Below, one piece after another: positions 8,202-17,246 of a DNA stretch of 24,825 nucleotides. A program made the translations under genes and the position numbers. The stretch lies in assembly GCA_002704755.1 (NCBI GenBank), contig PAHC01000006.1, positions 1 to 24,825 on the forward strand. The letters run 5' to 3'. The stretch comes from Rhodobiaceae bacterium (lineage in GTDB: Bacteria; Pseudomonadota; Alphaproteobacteria; Rhizobiales; TMED25). Within the stretch, counting starts at the first letter, position 1; each line of letters starts with the position of its first letter. Under the pieces are notes generated by a model, which saw only the letters and a list, made by a program, of their open reading frames with translations, had not been told where the DNA came from and ran no database searches.

Positions 8202-9256
8202 TAGTAATTAAATTGATTATTATATTGAACCTTATGGTCTTTTTGATCAGTTATACGTCCGATAGTACATGAGTCGATATCATGATTTTTTAGAACAATT
8301 TGGGTATTCTTATATTGACTTTCATTGATTATTAACACCATTCCAATCCCACAATTAAAGGTTTTCATCATTTCATGATCAGTTAATCCGCTGTTGCTTT
8401 TAATCCAATTAAAAATTGGTTGTTTGGGGTAAGAATTTAAATCAATCGATGCTGAGAAATTATCATCAAAAACCCTTGGAAGATTTTCTGTGAGACCACC
8501 ACCAGTAATATGTGCAATAGCTTTTATTGAGTCTATTGAATGCGTAATCATACTGATTTCATTTTGGTAAATTTTTGTTGGTCTCATAATTAATTCGAGA
8601 AGACTTTCACCATTTAATGTTTCTTTATTAACATTTATGTTCCTGTCACTTATTATTTTGTTAACAAGGGAGTAGCCATTTGAATGTATACCATGAGATG
8701 GAAGCCCAATAATATAATCACCCCGATTTACCTTTTTAGGTAATATGTTTTCTCTTTCAACAAGTCCAACACAGAATCCAGCAAGATCATAATGACCTTG
8801 TTTGTAGAATCCAGGAAGCTCGGCAGTTTCTCCACCCACTAGAGCACAGCCAGCTAATTTACAACCTTCGGTTATACCAATTATTACTTCTTTTGCTTGA
8901 GCTGTGTTAAGCTTACTTGTTGCAAAATAATCTAGGAAGTACATTGGCTCGCCTCCTTGTGCGATAATATCATTTGCGCACATAGCAACTAAATCAATTC
9001 CTATCGTGTTATGGATGTTATGTTCAAAGGCAAATTTTAATTTAGTACCAACTCCGTCAGTAGCAGATATTATCAATGGGTCTTTAAAATTTACTTTGGA
9101 TAGATCAAAAACTGATCCAAATCCGCCCAATTTTACATCAGCACCAACTCTCTGGGTACTTTTAACAAGCGAAGAAATTTCACGTACAAACTTATTACCT
9201 TCATCAATATCTACTCCACTAGACTCATAGGTAATTTTTTTGTTTTGTTTTTTCAT
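8201..9256 (-). CDS. purM: Phosphoribosylformylglycinamidine cyclo-ligase (AIR synthetase)
   Basis: PurM closes the imidazole ring by converting FGAM plus ATP to AIR, the fifth purine step. The 351-residue protein has family landmarks in order: SGVDIDEGNKFV at the N-terminus, GGFGSVFDL, the phosphate-binding DGVGTK, the ALVGGETAELPGFY loop and the C-terminal THITGGG-type region (here AHITGGGLTENLPR). Length is normal. It is the first gene of a two-gene purM-purN operon, divergent from the hda-type gene. That neighbour relationship recurs in Proteobacteria, where purM lies next to hda. The shared 111-base spacer contains a small inverted repeat. Confidence 0.97.
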   Translation of the reverse strand: MKKQNKKITYESSGVDIDEGNKFVREISSLVKSTQRVGADVKLGGFGSVFDLSKVNFKDPLIISATDGVGTKLKFAFEHNIHNTIGIDLVAMCANDIIAQGGEPMYFLDYFATSKLNTAQAKEVIIGITEGCKLAGCALVGGETAELPGFYKQGHYDLAGFCVGLVERENILPKKVNRGDYIIGLPSHGIHSNGYSLVNKIISDRNINVNKETLNGESLLELIMRPTKIYQNEISMITHSIDSIKAIAHITGGGLTENLPRVFDDNFSASIDLNSYPKQPIFNWIKSNSGLTDHEMMKTFNCGIGMVLIINESQYKNTQIVLKNHDIDSCTIGRITDQKDHKVQYNNQFNY

Positions 9257-9320
9257 AGATTATCTCATCAATTGTTGAAATTGTATTCGAGAATAATTTT
9301 TAATAAATTTCATCACCAAT

Positions 9321-9338
9321 ATATTACATTTGTAATAT
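9321..9338. repeat. Inverted repeat in the purM/hdaA divergent spacer
   Basis: ATATTAC and GTAATAT form a perfect 7-base inverted repeat around a 4-base centre, in the 111-base spacer between two divergent genes. It could be an operator for either side. AT-only half-sites arise readily by chance in this genome, so function is unproven. Confidence 0.35.
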
Positions 9339-9367
9339 TCATGATATATTTCTTTGGTAAATTGTAA

Positions 9368-10051
9368 TTGAATTTGGATATTAACGTGGAAAAACAGTTA
9401 TATTTTGATATGGATCGTGAGCCATCATTTGATGAAAGTAATTTTGTTATTACTCAATCCAACCAAGATGCATTTGAATATATTAGTAAGTGGCCGCAAT
9501 GGGCTACAAATAATATAGTATTATTCGGGGATGTAGGTGTAGGGAAGAGCCATTTGGCGCATATTTGGTTAAAAAAATCAAATGGAATTAAATTAGATTT
9601 AGTTGAAATAAATACTAAAACAATTGAGAAATACAAAAATGTTCTCATAGAAGATATTGATGGGAATCAAATAAACTACAATAATTTATTTCATGTCATC
9701 AATTTAATTAGAGAGATAAATGGAAGTTTACTCTTAACATCTAAGCTCTCTCCGACTAGTTTAATAACTATAATACCTGACTTAAATTCCAGAATAAGGT
9801 CATTTTCTCCTGTTAAAATTGACACGCCTGATGACTATTTGCTTGAAATAATTATTTTAAAGATTTTTTCTGATAAGAATATTATAGTAGATGAAAAAGT
9901 TATAAAATTTTTACTCAGGAGGGTTGATCGTTCAATTTCAGATATTATTTTACTGATTAAGAGAATAAATGAAAAATCAATGGAAGAAAAAAGACCAATT
10001 ACGGTACCTTTAGTAAGTGAGGTAATAAATACTTCAAATAATTATGAATGA
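9368..10051 (+). CDS. hdaA: HdaA-type DnaA-related AAA+ ATPase, replication regulator
   Basis: This DnaA domain-III homologue is likely the Hda/HdaA protein, which works with the beta clamp to promote ATP hydrolysis by DnaA after initiation. Visible features are an N-terminal clamp-binding-like QLYFDM (residues 10-15), Walker A GDVGVGKS (54-61) and Walker B LIEDID (about 93-98). C-terminal to these come sensor and lid helices, with a recognisable PDLNSRIRSF segment around the sensor/arginine-finger region. The DNA-binding domain IV of DnaA is absent, as expected for Hda. The longest frame begins at TTG 9368; GTG 9386, with GGA seven bases upstream, is an equally good start and would place the clamp motif right at the N-terminus. 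Its stop overlaps the ppk start (ATGA). DnaA-like DnaC loaders are less likely given the clamp motif and context. Confidence 0.85.
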   Translation: MNLDINVEKQLYFDMDREPSFDESNFVITQSNQDAFEYISKWPQWATNNIVLFGDVGVGKSHLAHIWLKKSNGIKLDLVEINTKTIEKYKNVLIEDIDGNQINYNNLFHVINLIREINGSLLLTSKLSPTSLITIIPDLNSRIRSFSPVKIDTPDDYLLEIIILKIFSDKNIIVDEKVIKFLLRRVDRSISDIILLIKRINEKSMEEKRPITVPLVSEVINTSNNYE

Positions 10052-12159
10052 TGCTTAATAATATTAAAACAGATAAATTGCAGTATTTTAATCGTGAATT
10101 ATCATGGTTAAAATTCAATGACAGAGTCCTATCCTTAGCCTCAGATAGAGATTTACCGCTGCATGAGAGGATGAATTTTTTATCCATATCTGCAACAAAT
10201 TTAGATGAATTTCTTAATGTAAGATTTTCTGGCCTAGTCGGTCAATACAAATCAGGTGTTTCAGAATTAAGTATAGATGGAAAATCTCCACACGAACAGG
10301 TGCAGGCAACAAATACACAAATCAGCACACTAATTGATACACAATATTCAATATGGGGGGACTTATCTACTGAACTTAAAAATGTTAATATCAATATATT
10401 AAAATTAAACCAAATAAGTCAGGAACAGAAAACATCACTAAAACAGTATTTCTTAGATAGTATACTTCCTGTTCTAAGTCCGATAGCAATCGATCCAGCA
10501 CACCTCTTCCCATTTATACCAAATCTTGGACTTACAATGGCTTTTGTAATGAACGGTGTATCAAAAAAAAGTAAAGATGAAAATCTGTATGTAATACTTC
10601 CAATTCCATCAACAATTGAACGCTTTATTTTTGTTAATGAGGTCGAAAAACAAAAAACATTTATTACCGTTGAAGATTTGGTGGAACTCTTTGCGAGCGA
10701 CCTTTTTCCAAATAAAAAAATATTTGATATAACAAAATTTCGAATACTGAGAGATACAGAAATAGAAATTCAAGAGGAATCAGAGGATTTAGTTGTCTTT
10801 TATGAAGAAGCACTTCAAAGGAGGAAGAGAGGCGAAGTTGTTTATGTCGAAATTGAAAATCAAACATCTAGTCTGCTAATGGAGTTTATTAAGAATGAAA
10901 TGAATGTAGAAGATTATTTTGTAAAAGAGATTGATGGAATACTTGGTCTTGAAAGCGTAAGTGAGTTGACAAAAATAAATCCATCATCACTTTATTCTTA
11001 TAAAAAATTCTCTCCGAGATTTCCTGAAAGAATTAGAGAACATAATGGTAACTGTTTTGCAGCGATCAAACAAAAAGATATTATTGTACATCATCCTTAT
11101 GAGTCCTTTGATGTTGTTGTTCAATTTTTGCAACAGGCTTCACAAGATCCGGATGTGTTAACAATCAAACAAACTCTATACAGAACTAGTGATAATTCTC
11201 CAATAGTAAGGGCATTGATTGACGCTGCTCAGTCTGGGAAGACTGTAACCGCCGTTATTGAATTGAAAGCAAGATTCGATGAAGAGACTAATATAAAGTT
11301 TGCGAGAGATATGGAACGTGCTGGTGTGCATGTAATATTTGGATTCTTGGAGCTAAAAACTCATGCTAAAGCCACATTAATAGTTAGAAAAGAAAATAGT
11401 AAACTTGTAACTTATACTCATCTTGGTACTGGCAATTATCATCCAATAAATGCGAAAATTTATACTGATTTATCATTTTTCACGGCAGATCAAAATATTG
11501 CAAAAGATATTAATCAATTATTCAATTATGTTACTGGATATGTCGAGCCTGGGAAAATGTCTAACATTTCTATCTCACCATTTAATTTGCATACAACACT
11601 TATTAATGAGATTAATAATGAAATCAAAATTGCGGAGTCAGGAGGAGAAGCCAATATTTGGTTAAAAATGAACTCACTCATTGATCAAAATATTATTGAT
11701 TTACTCTACAAAGCGAGTTCAGCTGGAGTCAAAATTAGCCTTGTCGTCAGAGGTATTTGTTGTCTTGTCCCTGGTTTAAAAGGTCTGTCAGAAAACATTG
11801 AAGTAAAAAGCATTATTGGAAGGTTTTTGGAACATTCTAGAATATATTGCTTTGGTAATGGCAACCCCTTACCATCTGACTCAGCTAATGTGTTTATTTC
11901 ATCGGCAGACTTAATGCCAAGGAATCTCTATAGAAGAGTCGAATTCTTAGCAAGAATTAATAATAAAACTGTTCACAGGCAGATACTTGATCAAATTATG
12001 TTAGCAAATATTAAAGATACTGAAAACTCTTGGACATTGTTATCTAATGGTAATAGCATACGAAAAAAAGATACAAATAATTCTACTAGATTTGATGCCC
12101 ATGATTATTTTATCAACAACCCAAGTTTATCCGGTAGAGGAAAATCCATACATAAATAG
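10048..12159 (+). CDS. ppk: Polyphosphate kinase 1
   Basis: PPK1 reversibly polymerises the gamma-phosphate of ATP into inorganic polyphosphate. The 703-residue protein is full length. It shows the N-terminal domain (YFNRELSWLKFNDRVL), the head domain and two phospholipase-D-like catalytic domains. The two family histidines are present: H439 in LKTHAKATL, the autophosphorylated residue by comparison with E. coli H435, and H596 in RFLEHSRIY, matching E. coli H592. The QTLYRTSDNSPIV segment near the first active-site half is also conserved. It overlaps the upstream hdaA gene by four bases and is followed 12 bases later by ppx, so synthesis and breakdown of polyphosphate share an operon. This order is common in Alphaproteobacteria. 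Confidence 0.97.
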   Translation: MMLNNIKTDKLQYFNRELSWLKFNDRVLSLASDRDLPLHERMNFLSISATNLDEFLNVRFSGLVGQYKSGVSELSIDGKSPHEQVQATNTQISTLIDTQYSIWGDLSTELKNVNINILKLNQISQEQKTSLKQYFLDSILPVLSPIAIDPAHLFPFIPNLGLTMAFVMNGVSKKSKDENLYVILPIPSTIERFIFVNEVEKQKTFITVEDLVELFASDLFPNKKIFDITKFRILRDTEIEIQEESEDLVVFYEEALQRRKRGEVVYVEIENQTSSLLMEFIKNEMNVEDYFVKEIDGILGLESVSELTKINPSSLYSYKKFSPRFPERIREHNGNCFAAIKQKDIIVHHPYESFDVVVQFLQQASQDPDVLTIKQTLYRTSDNSPIVRALIDAAQSGKTVTAVIELKARFDEETNIKFARDMERAGVHVIFGFLELKTHAKATLIVRKENSKLVTYTHLGTGNYHPINAKIYTDLSFFTADQNIAKDINQLFNYVTGYVEPGKMSNISISPFNLHTTLINEINNEIKIAESGGEANIWLKMNSLIDQNIIDLLYKASSAGVKISLVVRGICCLVPGLKGLSENIEVKSIIGRFLEHSRIYCFGNGNPLPSDSANVFISSADLMPRNLYRRVEFLARINNKTVHRQILDQIMLANIKDTENSWTLLSNGNSIRKKDTNNSTRFDAHDYFINNPSLSGRGKSIHK

Positions 12160-12171
12160 AAACTTGCCTGC

Positions 12172-13668
12172 ATGAGTTCCAGCAATACCCATAAAAATCA
12201 TGAACTCAGGGCTGTAATAGACATCGGTTCAAATTCAGTTAGACTTGTCATCTATAAAATCGAAAAAAAACTACCAATTACACTCTATAATGAAAGAGAA
12301 ATCTGTGAGCTTGGTAAATATAACAAAAGAAGCGGCAAACTGACTTCGAAGTCAGCCAAAAAGACATTCACCCTACTTCAGAGATTTAAGATATTATTGG
12401 ATCAGGTTGGAGTTAAAGAGGTTTATGCCGTTGCAACAGAGGCTGTTCGTAAAGCAAAGAACTATAGTATTTTCGTAGAGCATGCCGAAAAGATAATTAA
12501 TCAAAAAATTATAATTTTATCTGGGCTGGAAGAAGCTCAGCTTACAGCACTCGGCACGATTAGAAGCAACATTAACGTCAATGGAGTGGTGGCCGATTTA
12601 GGAGGCGGAAGTCTTGAAATTATTCGAGTAGAAAATGATCTTTACAAAGAAGCAGTTAGCTTGCCAATTGGAACCCTTCAATTTGGTGAGTATGAGCCAC
12701 TAAGTAAACAGCTAGATAATAGAATAGATAGTGAAATTAAAGACCATATTAATTTATTTAATGATGCTGAAATTTTATATGCGGTTGGAGGAACCTGGAG
12801 ATCAATAGCAAGGCTTATCATTAAAAAGAGTAATCATCCTATAAACATTGTTGACGGTTTCTCAATTTCTTCAAAGAAGCTTGAAAAGGCATTGGTCAGT
12901 ATGGTTCAGTCTATAAAAGCTAATTCAAAAATCAAACTATCAATATCAGACCATCGCCTGGTTACAATTCCGTATGGTGCCGTTATTATGGTAAGATTAT
13001 TAAAGCAATTGAATATTAAGAGAGTGATCTTTTCCTCACAAGGCCTCAGGGAAGGGGTGCTGATAAAATTTTCTGATAAAAGGATATTACATGGAGACCC
13101 ACTTAAAATAAGTATAGAAAGGCTGATGAATAACAGTTTAAGAGGAAGAAAATACAATGATTTATTATTTGATTGGTCGTGCTCATTTCTCAATAAGGTA
13201 ATGAATGATGAAAATTATATTGGTGATCGGTTACTGAGAGCAATTTTTCATTTAAGTGATATCGCAATCAATACAAACTCAAAGTTTAGAAGTCTCTACT
13301 CTATCCAAAGATTGGAGCAAGCAATAATATATGGCATAAGCCACCAAGAAAGAGTAATAATGTCTGTTGCAGTTGCTTCGCAATACATAGATCAATTCCG
13401 TAAAAGAGATCTAAATAGTAAAAGAAAACTAATTACTAAAGAGCAGCAATATTACGCTATCTTAGTTGGCGAATTGATTGCATTTGCACATTCAATAAGT
13501 ATATCATCATACCAATCTCTAAAAAAAACTAGTATTGATATAAAAGATAATAAAATATTATTTACACTGCCGAATGATATGATGCCCATGGGGACTGGCA
13601 ACTCTCAATATAGACTGAAAAGATTGTCAAAAATTACTAATTTACCTTATTTGATTGAATATTATTAA
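12172..13668 (+). CDS. ppx: Exopolyphosphatase / guanosine pentaphosphatase family protein
   Basis: Ppx/GppA enzymes release terminal phosphates from polyphosphate or hydrolyse pppGpp. The 498-residue protein has the actin-like ATPase fold signatures: phosphate-1 loop AVIDIGSNSVRLVIY (from residue 14), the SGLEEAQLTALG segment with its catalytic-type Glu, phosphate-2 loop VADLGGGSLEI (residues about 140-150) and the YAVGGTWRSIARL loop. The C-terminal 190 residues form a helical region of the HD-like type seen in longer family members. The gene directly follows ppk, which favours polyphosphate as the substrate, but pppGpp cannot be excluded from sequence alone. It converges on rnd. Confidence 0.94.
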   Translation: MSSSNTHKNHELRAVIDIGSNSVRLVIYKIEKKLPITLYNEREICELGKYNKRSGKLTSKSAKKTFTLLQRFKILLDQVGVKEVYAVATEAVRKAKNYSIFVEHAEKIINQKIIILSGLEEAQLTALGTIRSNINVNGVVADLGGGSLEIIRVENDLYKEAVSLPIGTLQFGEYEPLSKQLDNRIDSEIKDHINLFNDAEILYAVGGTWRSIARLIIKKSNHPINIVDGFSISSKKLEKALVSMVQSIKANSKIKLSISDHRLVTIPYGAVIMVRLLKQLNIKRVIFSSQGLREGVLIKFSDKRILHGDPLKISIERLMNNSLRGRKYNDLLFDWSCSFLNKVMNDENYIGDRLLRAIFHLSDIAINTNSKFRSLYSIQRLEQAIIYGISHQERVIMSVAVASQYIDQFRKRDLNSKRKLITKEQQYYAILVGELIAFAHSISISSYQSLKKTSIDIKDNKILFTLPNDMMPMGTGNSQYRLKRLSKITNLPYLIEYY

Positions 13669-13708
13669 TTAAAAAGCAGATAGACACCCTTATCCAGATT
13701 AATATGTT

Positions 13709-13730
13709 ATGATGTTAAAACATTATGGTT
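13709..13730. terminator. Weak hairpin between convergent ppx and rnd
   Basis: ATGATGTT (13709-13716) and AACATTAT (13719-13726) can pair with one G-T wobble. They lie in the 62-base gap between two convergent stop codons and are followed by GGTTTT. The stem is AT-rich and the loop tight, so it would be a poor intrinsic terminator. It is the only hairpin I see in this gap. Confidence 0.2.
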
Positions 13731-14816
13731 TTATATAGACTTGATAGCTAATTTTCCAAAGGCATCATATCTCCAACCATTCAGAAATTTAACACTTGCA
13801 TCATTATCTTGAACGAAAGTCCTAATATCAAACTTGCTTGCTAATATGTATGGGCAAATCTCCAAGTTAGTAGATATCTCAATAAGCTTGAGATCCAATT
13901 GTCTAATAATGTTCTTTTGTTGTTTCGTTAATTTTGTTTTGTTTTTTTTATTTACTAGGTTCGGATGGCTATTGCTAGAAAATACCAAATTTGCAAATAA
14001 TCTATAAATATCCTCATCCCTTTTGATGTAACTCCTAGAATCAATTAAGCGGTTTAGTTGATTGATATCATTAGGTTTTTCTTTTCTTATGCTGTGTATT
14101 TCTTTGTCTGAAAGTATAAATTTTCGAGGGATGTTTTTTAGTATAGCAAGATCCTCTCTAAATTTTTTGAGTTCCTGTCCGTTATGATCAATTATATAAT
14201 TATCTATGTTATATAGATCACTTTTTTTAAGTCTTTTTCTTTTTTTGAACTCTTCAATAAAACTGAAGTCTGAAAATTCTTCATCAAGCCAATATTTTTT
14301 TTGATTCTTTCCAATCCTCTGTTCAAGAAGTTTCTGTAATCTAATTAAATATTTTGCGTCATTTATAGCGTATTCATACATTTCTTTTTTTAGAGGGCGT
14401 TTGCCCCATTCTGAATATTGTAAATCTTTATCTAATTTTATATTCAAAAAGTCTTCAACAATTTTGGCATATGATATAGGTTCCTTATAGCCACAAAACA
14501 TAGCACCAATTTGAGTATCGTAAACAGAAATTGGTATTACATCGGATAGGTAAAAAATTGCTTCAATATCCTGCTTACACGAATGAAATACTTTCAGAAT
14601 TTTTTTATTTCTAAAAACCTCCCATAATACGGTGAGATCTAATTCTGATTGTATATCGACTATTAATTCAACCGACTCACTGACAAGTTGAATTAATGAA
14701 AGTTCTGGCCAGTATGTTTTTTTCCTCACAAATTCAGTATCAACACCAATTATCTTCTCAGATGCTATCAGCAGTAGATTGTCTTCTAATTTTTTTTGGG
14801 TATCAATTATTTGCAT
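13731..14816 (-). CDS. rnd: Ribonuclease D
   Basis: RNase D is a 3'-to-5' exoribonuclease that trims tRNA precursors. The 361-residue protein carries all DEDDy exonuclease residues: D26 and E28 (VGVDTEFVRKKTYWPELSLIQ), D83 (FHSCKQDIEAIF), and Y149 and D153 (YEYAINDAKYL). After the catalytic domain comes a helical HRDC-type region (about 205-290) and a C-terminal helical tail that replaces a second HRDC domain. Length is typical for alphaproteobacterial Rnd. It is a single gene on the minus strand, convergent with ppx and divergent from aspS; the rnd-aspS neighbourhood is a common one. Confidence 0.95.
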   Translation of the reverse strand: MQIIDTQKKLEDNLLLIASEKIIGVDTEFVRKKTYWPELSLIQLVSESVELIVDIQSELDLTVLWEVFRNKKILKVFHSCKQDIEAIFYLSDVIPISVYDTQIGAMFCGYKEPISYAKIVEDFLNIKLDKDLQYSEWGKRPLKKEMYEYAINDAKYLIRLQKLLEQRIGKNQKKYWLDEEFSDFSFIEEFKKRKRLKKSDLYNIDNYIIDHNGQELKKFREDLAILKNIPRKFILSDKEIHSIRKEKPNDINQLNRLIDSRSYIKRDEDIYRLFANLVFSSNSHPNLVNKKNKTKLTKQQKNIIRQLDLKLIEISTNLEICPYILASKFDIRTFVQDNDASVKFLNGWRYDAFGKLAIKSI

Positions 14817-14831
14817 TTTTAATTAATTTAA

Positions 14832-14860
14832 TTGTAACACTCATCAAATAAATATATATA
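14832..14860 (+). promoter_or_regulatory. Candidate aspS promoter
   Basis: In the 92-base divergent spacer, TTGTAA (14832-14837) and TATATA (14855-14860) lie 17 bases apart, each matching the sigma-70 consensus at four of six positions. Transcription would begin about 40 bases before the aspS ATG. There is no clear ribosome-binding site close to that ATG. The assignment rests on spacing and position only. Confidence 0.35.
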
Positions 14861-14908
14861 TTTACTGAGTTTAATTCACTTTTAAATTTTGGATATTCAA
14901 TAATAAAA

Positions 14909-16699
14909 ATGCATAACTATCGTACACATAAATGTGATGAACTGAGATCTGATAATATTGGTCAAACAGTAAGGTTATCCGGATGGGTGCACAGAATAAG
15001 AGATCATGGTGACTTGTTGTTTATTGATCTAAGAGATCACTATGGTTTAACCCAATGTGTTGTAGAACCTGGTTCAAAAGTTTTTGAGCTTGTGGAAACT
15101 ATCAGATCTGAATGGGTAATATGTATTACAGGAACTGTGAGGGCTAGGCTACCAGAGACAGTAAATGAAACCCTTAAAACAGGCGAAATTGAGCTCTTTA
15201 TAGATAATGTTGATATCCTCTCAAAAGCAGAAGAATTACCTTTACCTGTTTTTGGTGAGCCAGACTATCCTGAAGATATTCGACTAAAATACCGCTTCTT
15301 GGATCTAAGAAGGCAAAAAATCCATAATAATATAATACTTAGATCAAAAATCATTCAATCAATTAGAAAAAGAATGACCGATCAGGGTTTTAATGAATAT
15401 CAGACACCTATCCTAACTGCTTCTAGTCCAGAAGGGGCTAGAGACTTTCTAGTTCCCTCAAGGCTACATCCAGGCAAATTCTACGCATTACCTCAGGCAC
15501 CCCAGCAATTTAAACAATTAATTATGATGGCTGGTTTTGATAGATATTTCCAAATAGCACCGTGCTTTAGAGATGAAGACGCGAGAGCCGACAGATCTCC
15601 AGGTGAATTTTATCAATTGGATGTTGAAATGAGCTTTGTTACTCAAGAGGATGTTTTTAATGCAATTGAACCAGTCATGGTCGGTGTTTTTGATGAGTTT
15701 GCTCATGATATGACTGTTGACAAAGATATACCTAAGATACCATTTATGGATGCGCTAAAGAAATATGGGTCTGATAAACCAGATCTACGTATCCCTATAG
15801 AAATGATGAATGTAAGTCATATTTTTGATGGATCAAGTTTTAGAATATTTGCAAACATGATTGAAAGCACCAAAGATGAAACAGAGTGGTATAGAAAAAA
15901 TGAAGTATGGGCAATACCCGCTCCTAAAGGCGGTAGTAGAGCATTTTGTGATAGAATGAATTCATGGGCGCAAGGTGAGGGGCAGCCAGGACTTGGCTAT
16001 ATATTTTTTAAAGATGGCGGAGGAATGGGGCCAATTGCAAAAAACATAGGTGAAGAAAGAGTTCAAGAACTCAGAGATATTCTTAATATTGGTGACGAAG
16101 ATGCCGTATTTTTTGTTTGTGGTGTTCCCTCAAAGATTTATGACTTCGCTGGGAAAGCAAGAAAAAAAATTGGAGAAGATTTGGATTTAATTGACTCTAA
16201 AATTTATAAATTTTGTTGGATTATTGATTATCCAATGTATGAAACCGATGATGATACGGGTGGATTCCAATTCTCACATAATCCCTTCTCAATGCCACAA
16301 GGTGGATTAGAAAGTTTAAATAACAAAGATCCATTAGACATATTAGCTTATCAATATGATATTGTTTGTAATGGCATAGAATTATCATCTGGTGCTATAA
16401 GAAACCATGTTCCAGAAATAATGGAGAGAGCGTTTGAAATTGCAGGCTATGACAAGTCAATATTAGAGGATAAATTTTCAGGTATGTATAATGCAATGAA
16501 ATTTGGAGCTCCTCCACATGGTGGTATCGCACCCGGTATTGATAGAATTGTCATGTTGCTCGCAAAAGAAGATAATTTGAGAGAAGTGACCATGTTTCCA
16601 ATGAATCAACAAGCGGAAGATTTATTGATGGGTGCCCCTTCTAATGTCTCTCTATCTCAATTAAAAGAACTTTCCATCAGATCAATTGAAAAGAAATAA
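14909..16699 (+). CDS. aspS: Aspartyl-tRNA synthetase, probably non-discriminating (Asp/Asn)
   Basis: AspRS charges tRNA with aspartate. The 596-residue bacterial-type enzyme has an N-terminal OB anticodon-binding domain (about 1-105). Its class II catalytic core carries motif 2 around residues 220-228 (FRDEDARAD) and motif 3 at 538-550 (GGIAPGIDRIVML). A bacterial GAD-type insertion lies between (about 290-420). The anticodon-domain loop reads RIRDHG, with H33 where discriminating enzymes such as E. coli have leucine (RDLG). A histidine here marks non-discriminating AspRS such as that of Pseudomonas aeruginosa, which also makes Asp-tRNA(Asn) for GatCAB. That inference fits Alphaproteobacteria, most of which lack AsnRS. 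The gene's last 14 bases overlap the DHFR-like gene. Confidence 0.96.
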   Translation: MHNYRTHKCDELRSDNIGQTVRLSGWVHRIRDHGDLLFIDLRDHYGLTQCVVEPGSKVFELVETIRSEWVICITGTVRARLPETVNETLKTGEIELFIDNVDILSKAEELPLPVFGEPDYPEDIRLKYRFLDLRRQKIHNNIILRSKIIQSIRKRMTDQGFNEYQTPILTASSPEGARDFLVPSRLHPGKFYALPQAPQQFKQLIMMAGFDRYFQIAPCFRDEDARADRSPGEFYQLDVEMSFVTQEDVFNAIEPVMVGVFDEFAHDMTVDKDIPKIPFMDALKKYGSDKPDLRIPIEMMNVSHIFDGSSFRIFANMIESTKDETEWYRKNEVWAIPAPKGGSRAFCDRMNSWAQGEGQPGLGYIFFKDGGGMGPIAKNIGEERVQELRDILNIGDEDAVFFVCGVPSKIYDFAGKARKKIGEDLDLIDSKIYKFCWIIDYPMYETDDDTGGFQFSHNPFSMPQGGLESLNNKDPLDILAYQYDIVCNGIELSSGAIRNHVPEIMERAFEIAGYDKSILEDKFSGMYNAMKFGAPPHGGIAPGIDRIVMLLAKEDNLREVTMFPMNQQAEDLLMGAPSNVSLSQLKELSIRSIEKK

Positions 16700-17246
16700 T
16701 AAAGAAATTCCTAGTGTTATTGGGCATGCAATAGTTTCTAGTAATTTTTGTATAGCTGATTCCCAAGGAAATATGCCAGAATCATTAAAATCTGATATTG
16801 ATTGGAATATGTTCCAATCTGACCTAGATAAATCAGATCTTGTTATACTTGGTAGGAAAAGTTTTGAAAAATATCCAGATTCAAAAAGATTTAGATTAGT
16901 TCCTACCGCTAGTTTGTCAGGTTATTTAAAAGAAGAGGACTTAATTTTTTTTAATCCTAAGGATATTAGTATTAGACAAATTTTAACCACATTAGATCTT
17001 TTTCCAAAAAAGATTGCCATTGCTGGGGGCAGGCTTGTTTATGAGTTGGTTTTTAAAGATTTTTTTTATACTGAATTTCATTTATCCATAAAATCAAATC
17101 TTGTGATGCCAAATGGTATTCCTGTATTAAATGGTGTTGAAAACATCATTCAGTTTACACAACGAATGAATGCGAACAATATGATACAAAATCAAAATCT
17201 ATTTCTTGATAAGGATACAATACAAATTAGATTTCAGAGTGTTTAA
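16686..17246 (+). CDS. Dihydrofolate reductase-like protein
   Basis: This 186-residue protein has the dihydrofolate reductase fold. By eye it aligns with E. coli FolA at the sites that matter. MPESLKSD (residues 30-37) matches the M-P-x-x-L-x-x-D segment, giving D37 for catalytic Asp27, although the tryptophan after Pro becomes Glu. VILGRKSFE (53-61) matches the NADPH-contact VIMGRHTWE. IAIAGGRLVYE (110-120) matches the second NADPH loop with its GG pair. It therefore probably binds NADPH and a pterin or related substrate; the RibD C-terminal reductase family is the alternative. The start is TTG 16686, inside the end of aspS, without a clear ribosome-binding site, so translation is likely coupled to aspS. 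Its stop overlaps the nrdJ stop by four bases on the opposite strand. True FolA activity is inference. Confidence 0.75.
   Translation: MKRNNKEIPSVIGHAIVSSNFCIADSQGNMPESLKSDIDWNMFQSDLDKSDLVILGRKSFEKYPDSKRFRLVPTASLSGYLKEEDLIFFNPKDISIRQILTTLDLFPKKIAIAGGRLVYELVFKDFFYTEFHLSIKSNLVMPNGIPVLNGVENIIQFTQRMNANNMIQNQNLFLDKDTIQIRFQSV

Noticed and set aside
12906..13193. 95-codon minus-strand open frame antisense to ppx
   Set aside because: It is fully contained in ppx, in a conserved region, with no sign of coding bias or a start signal of its own.
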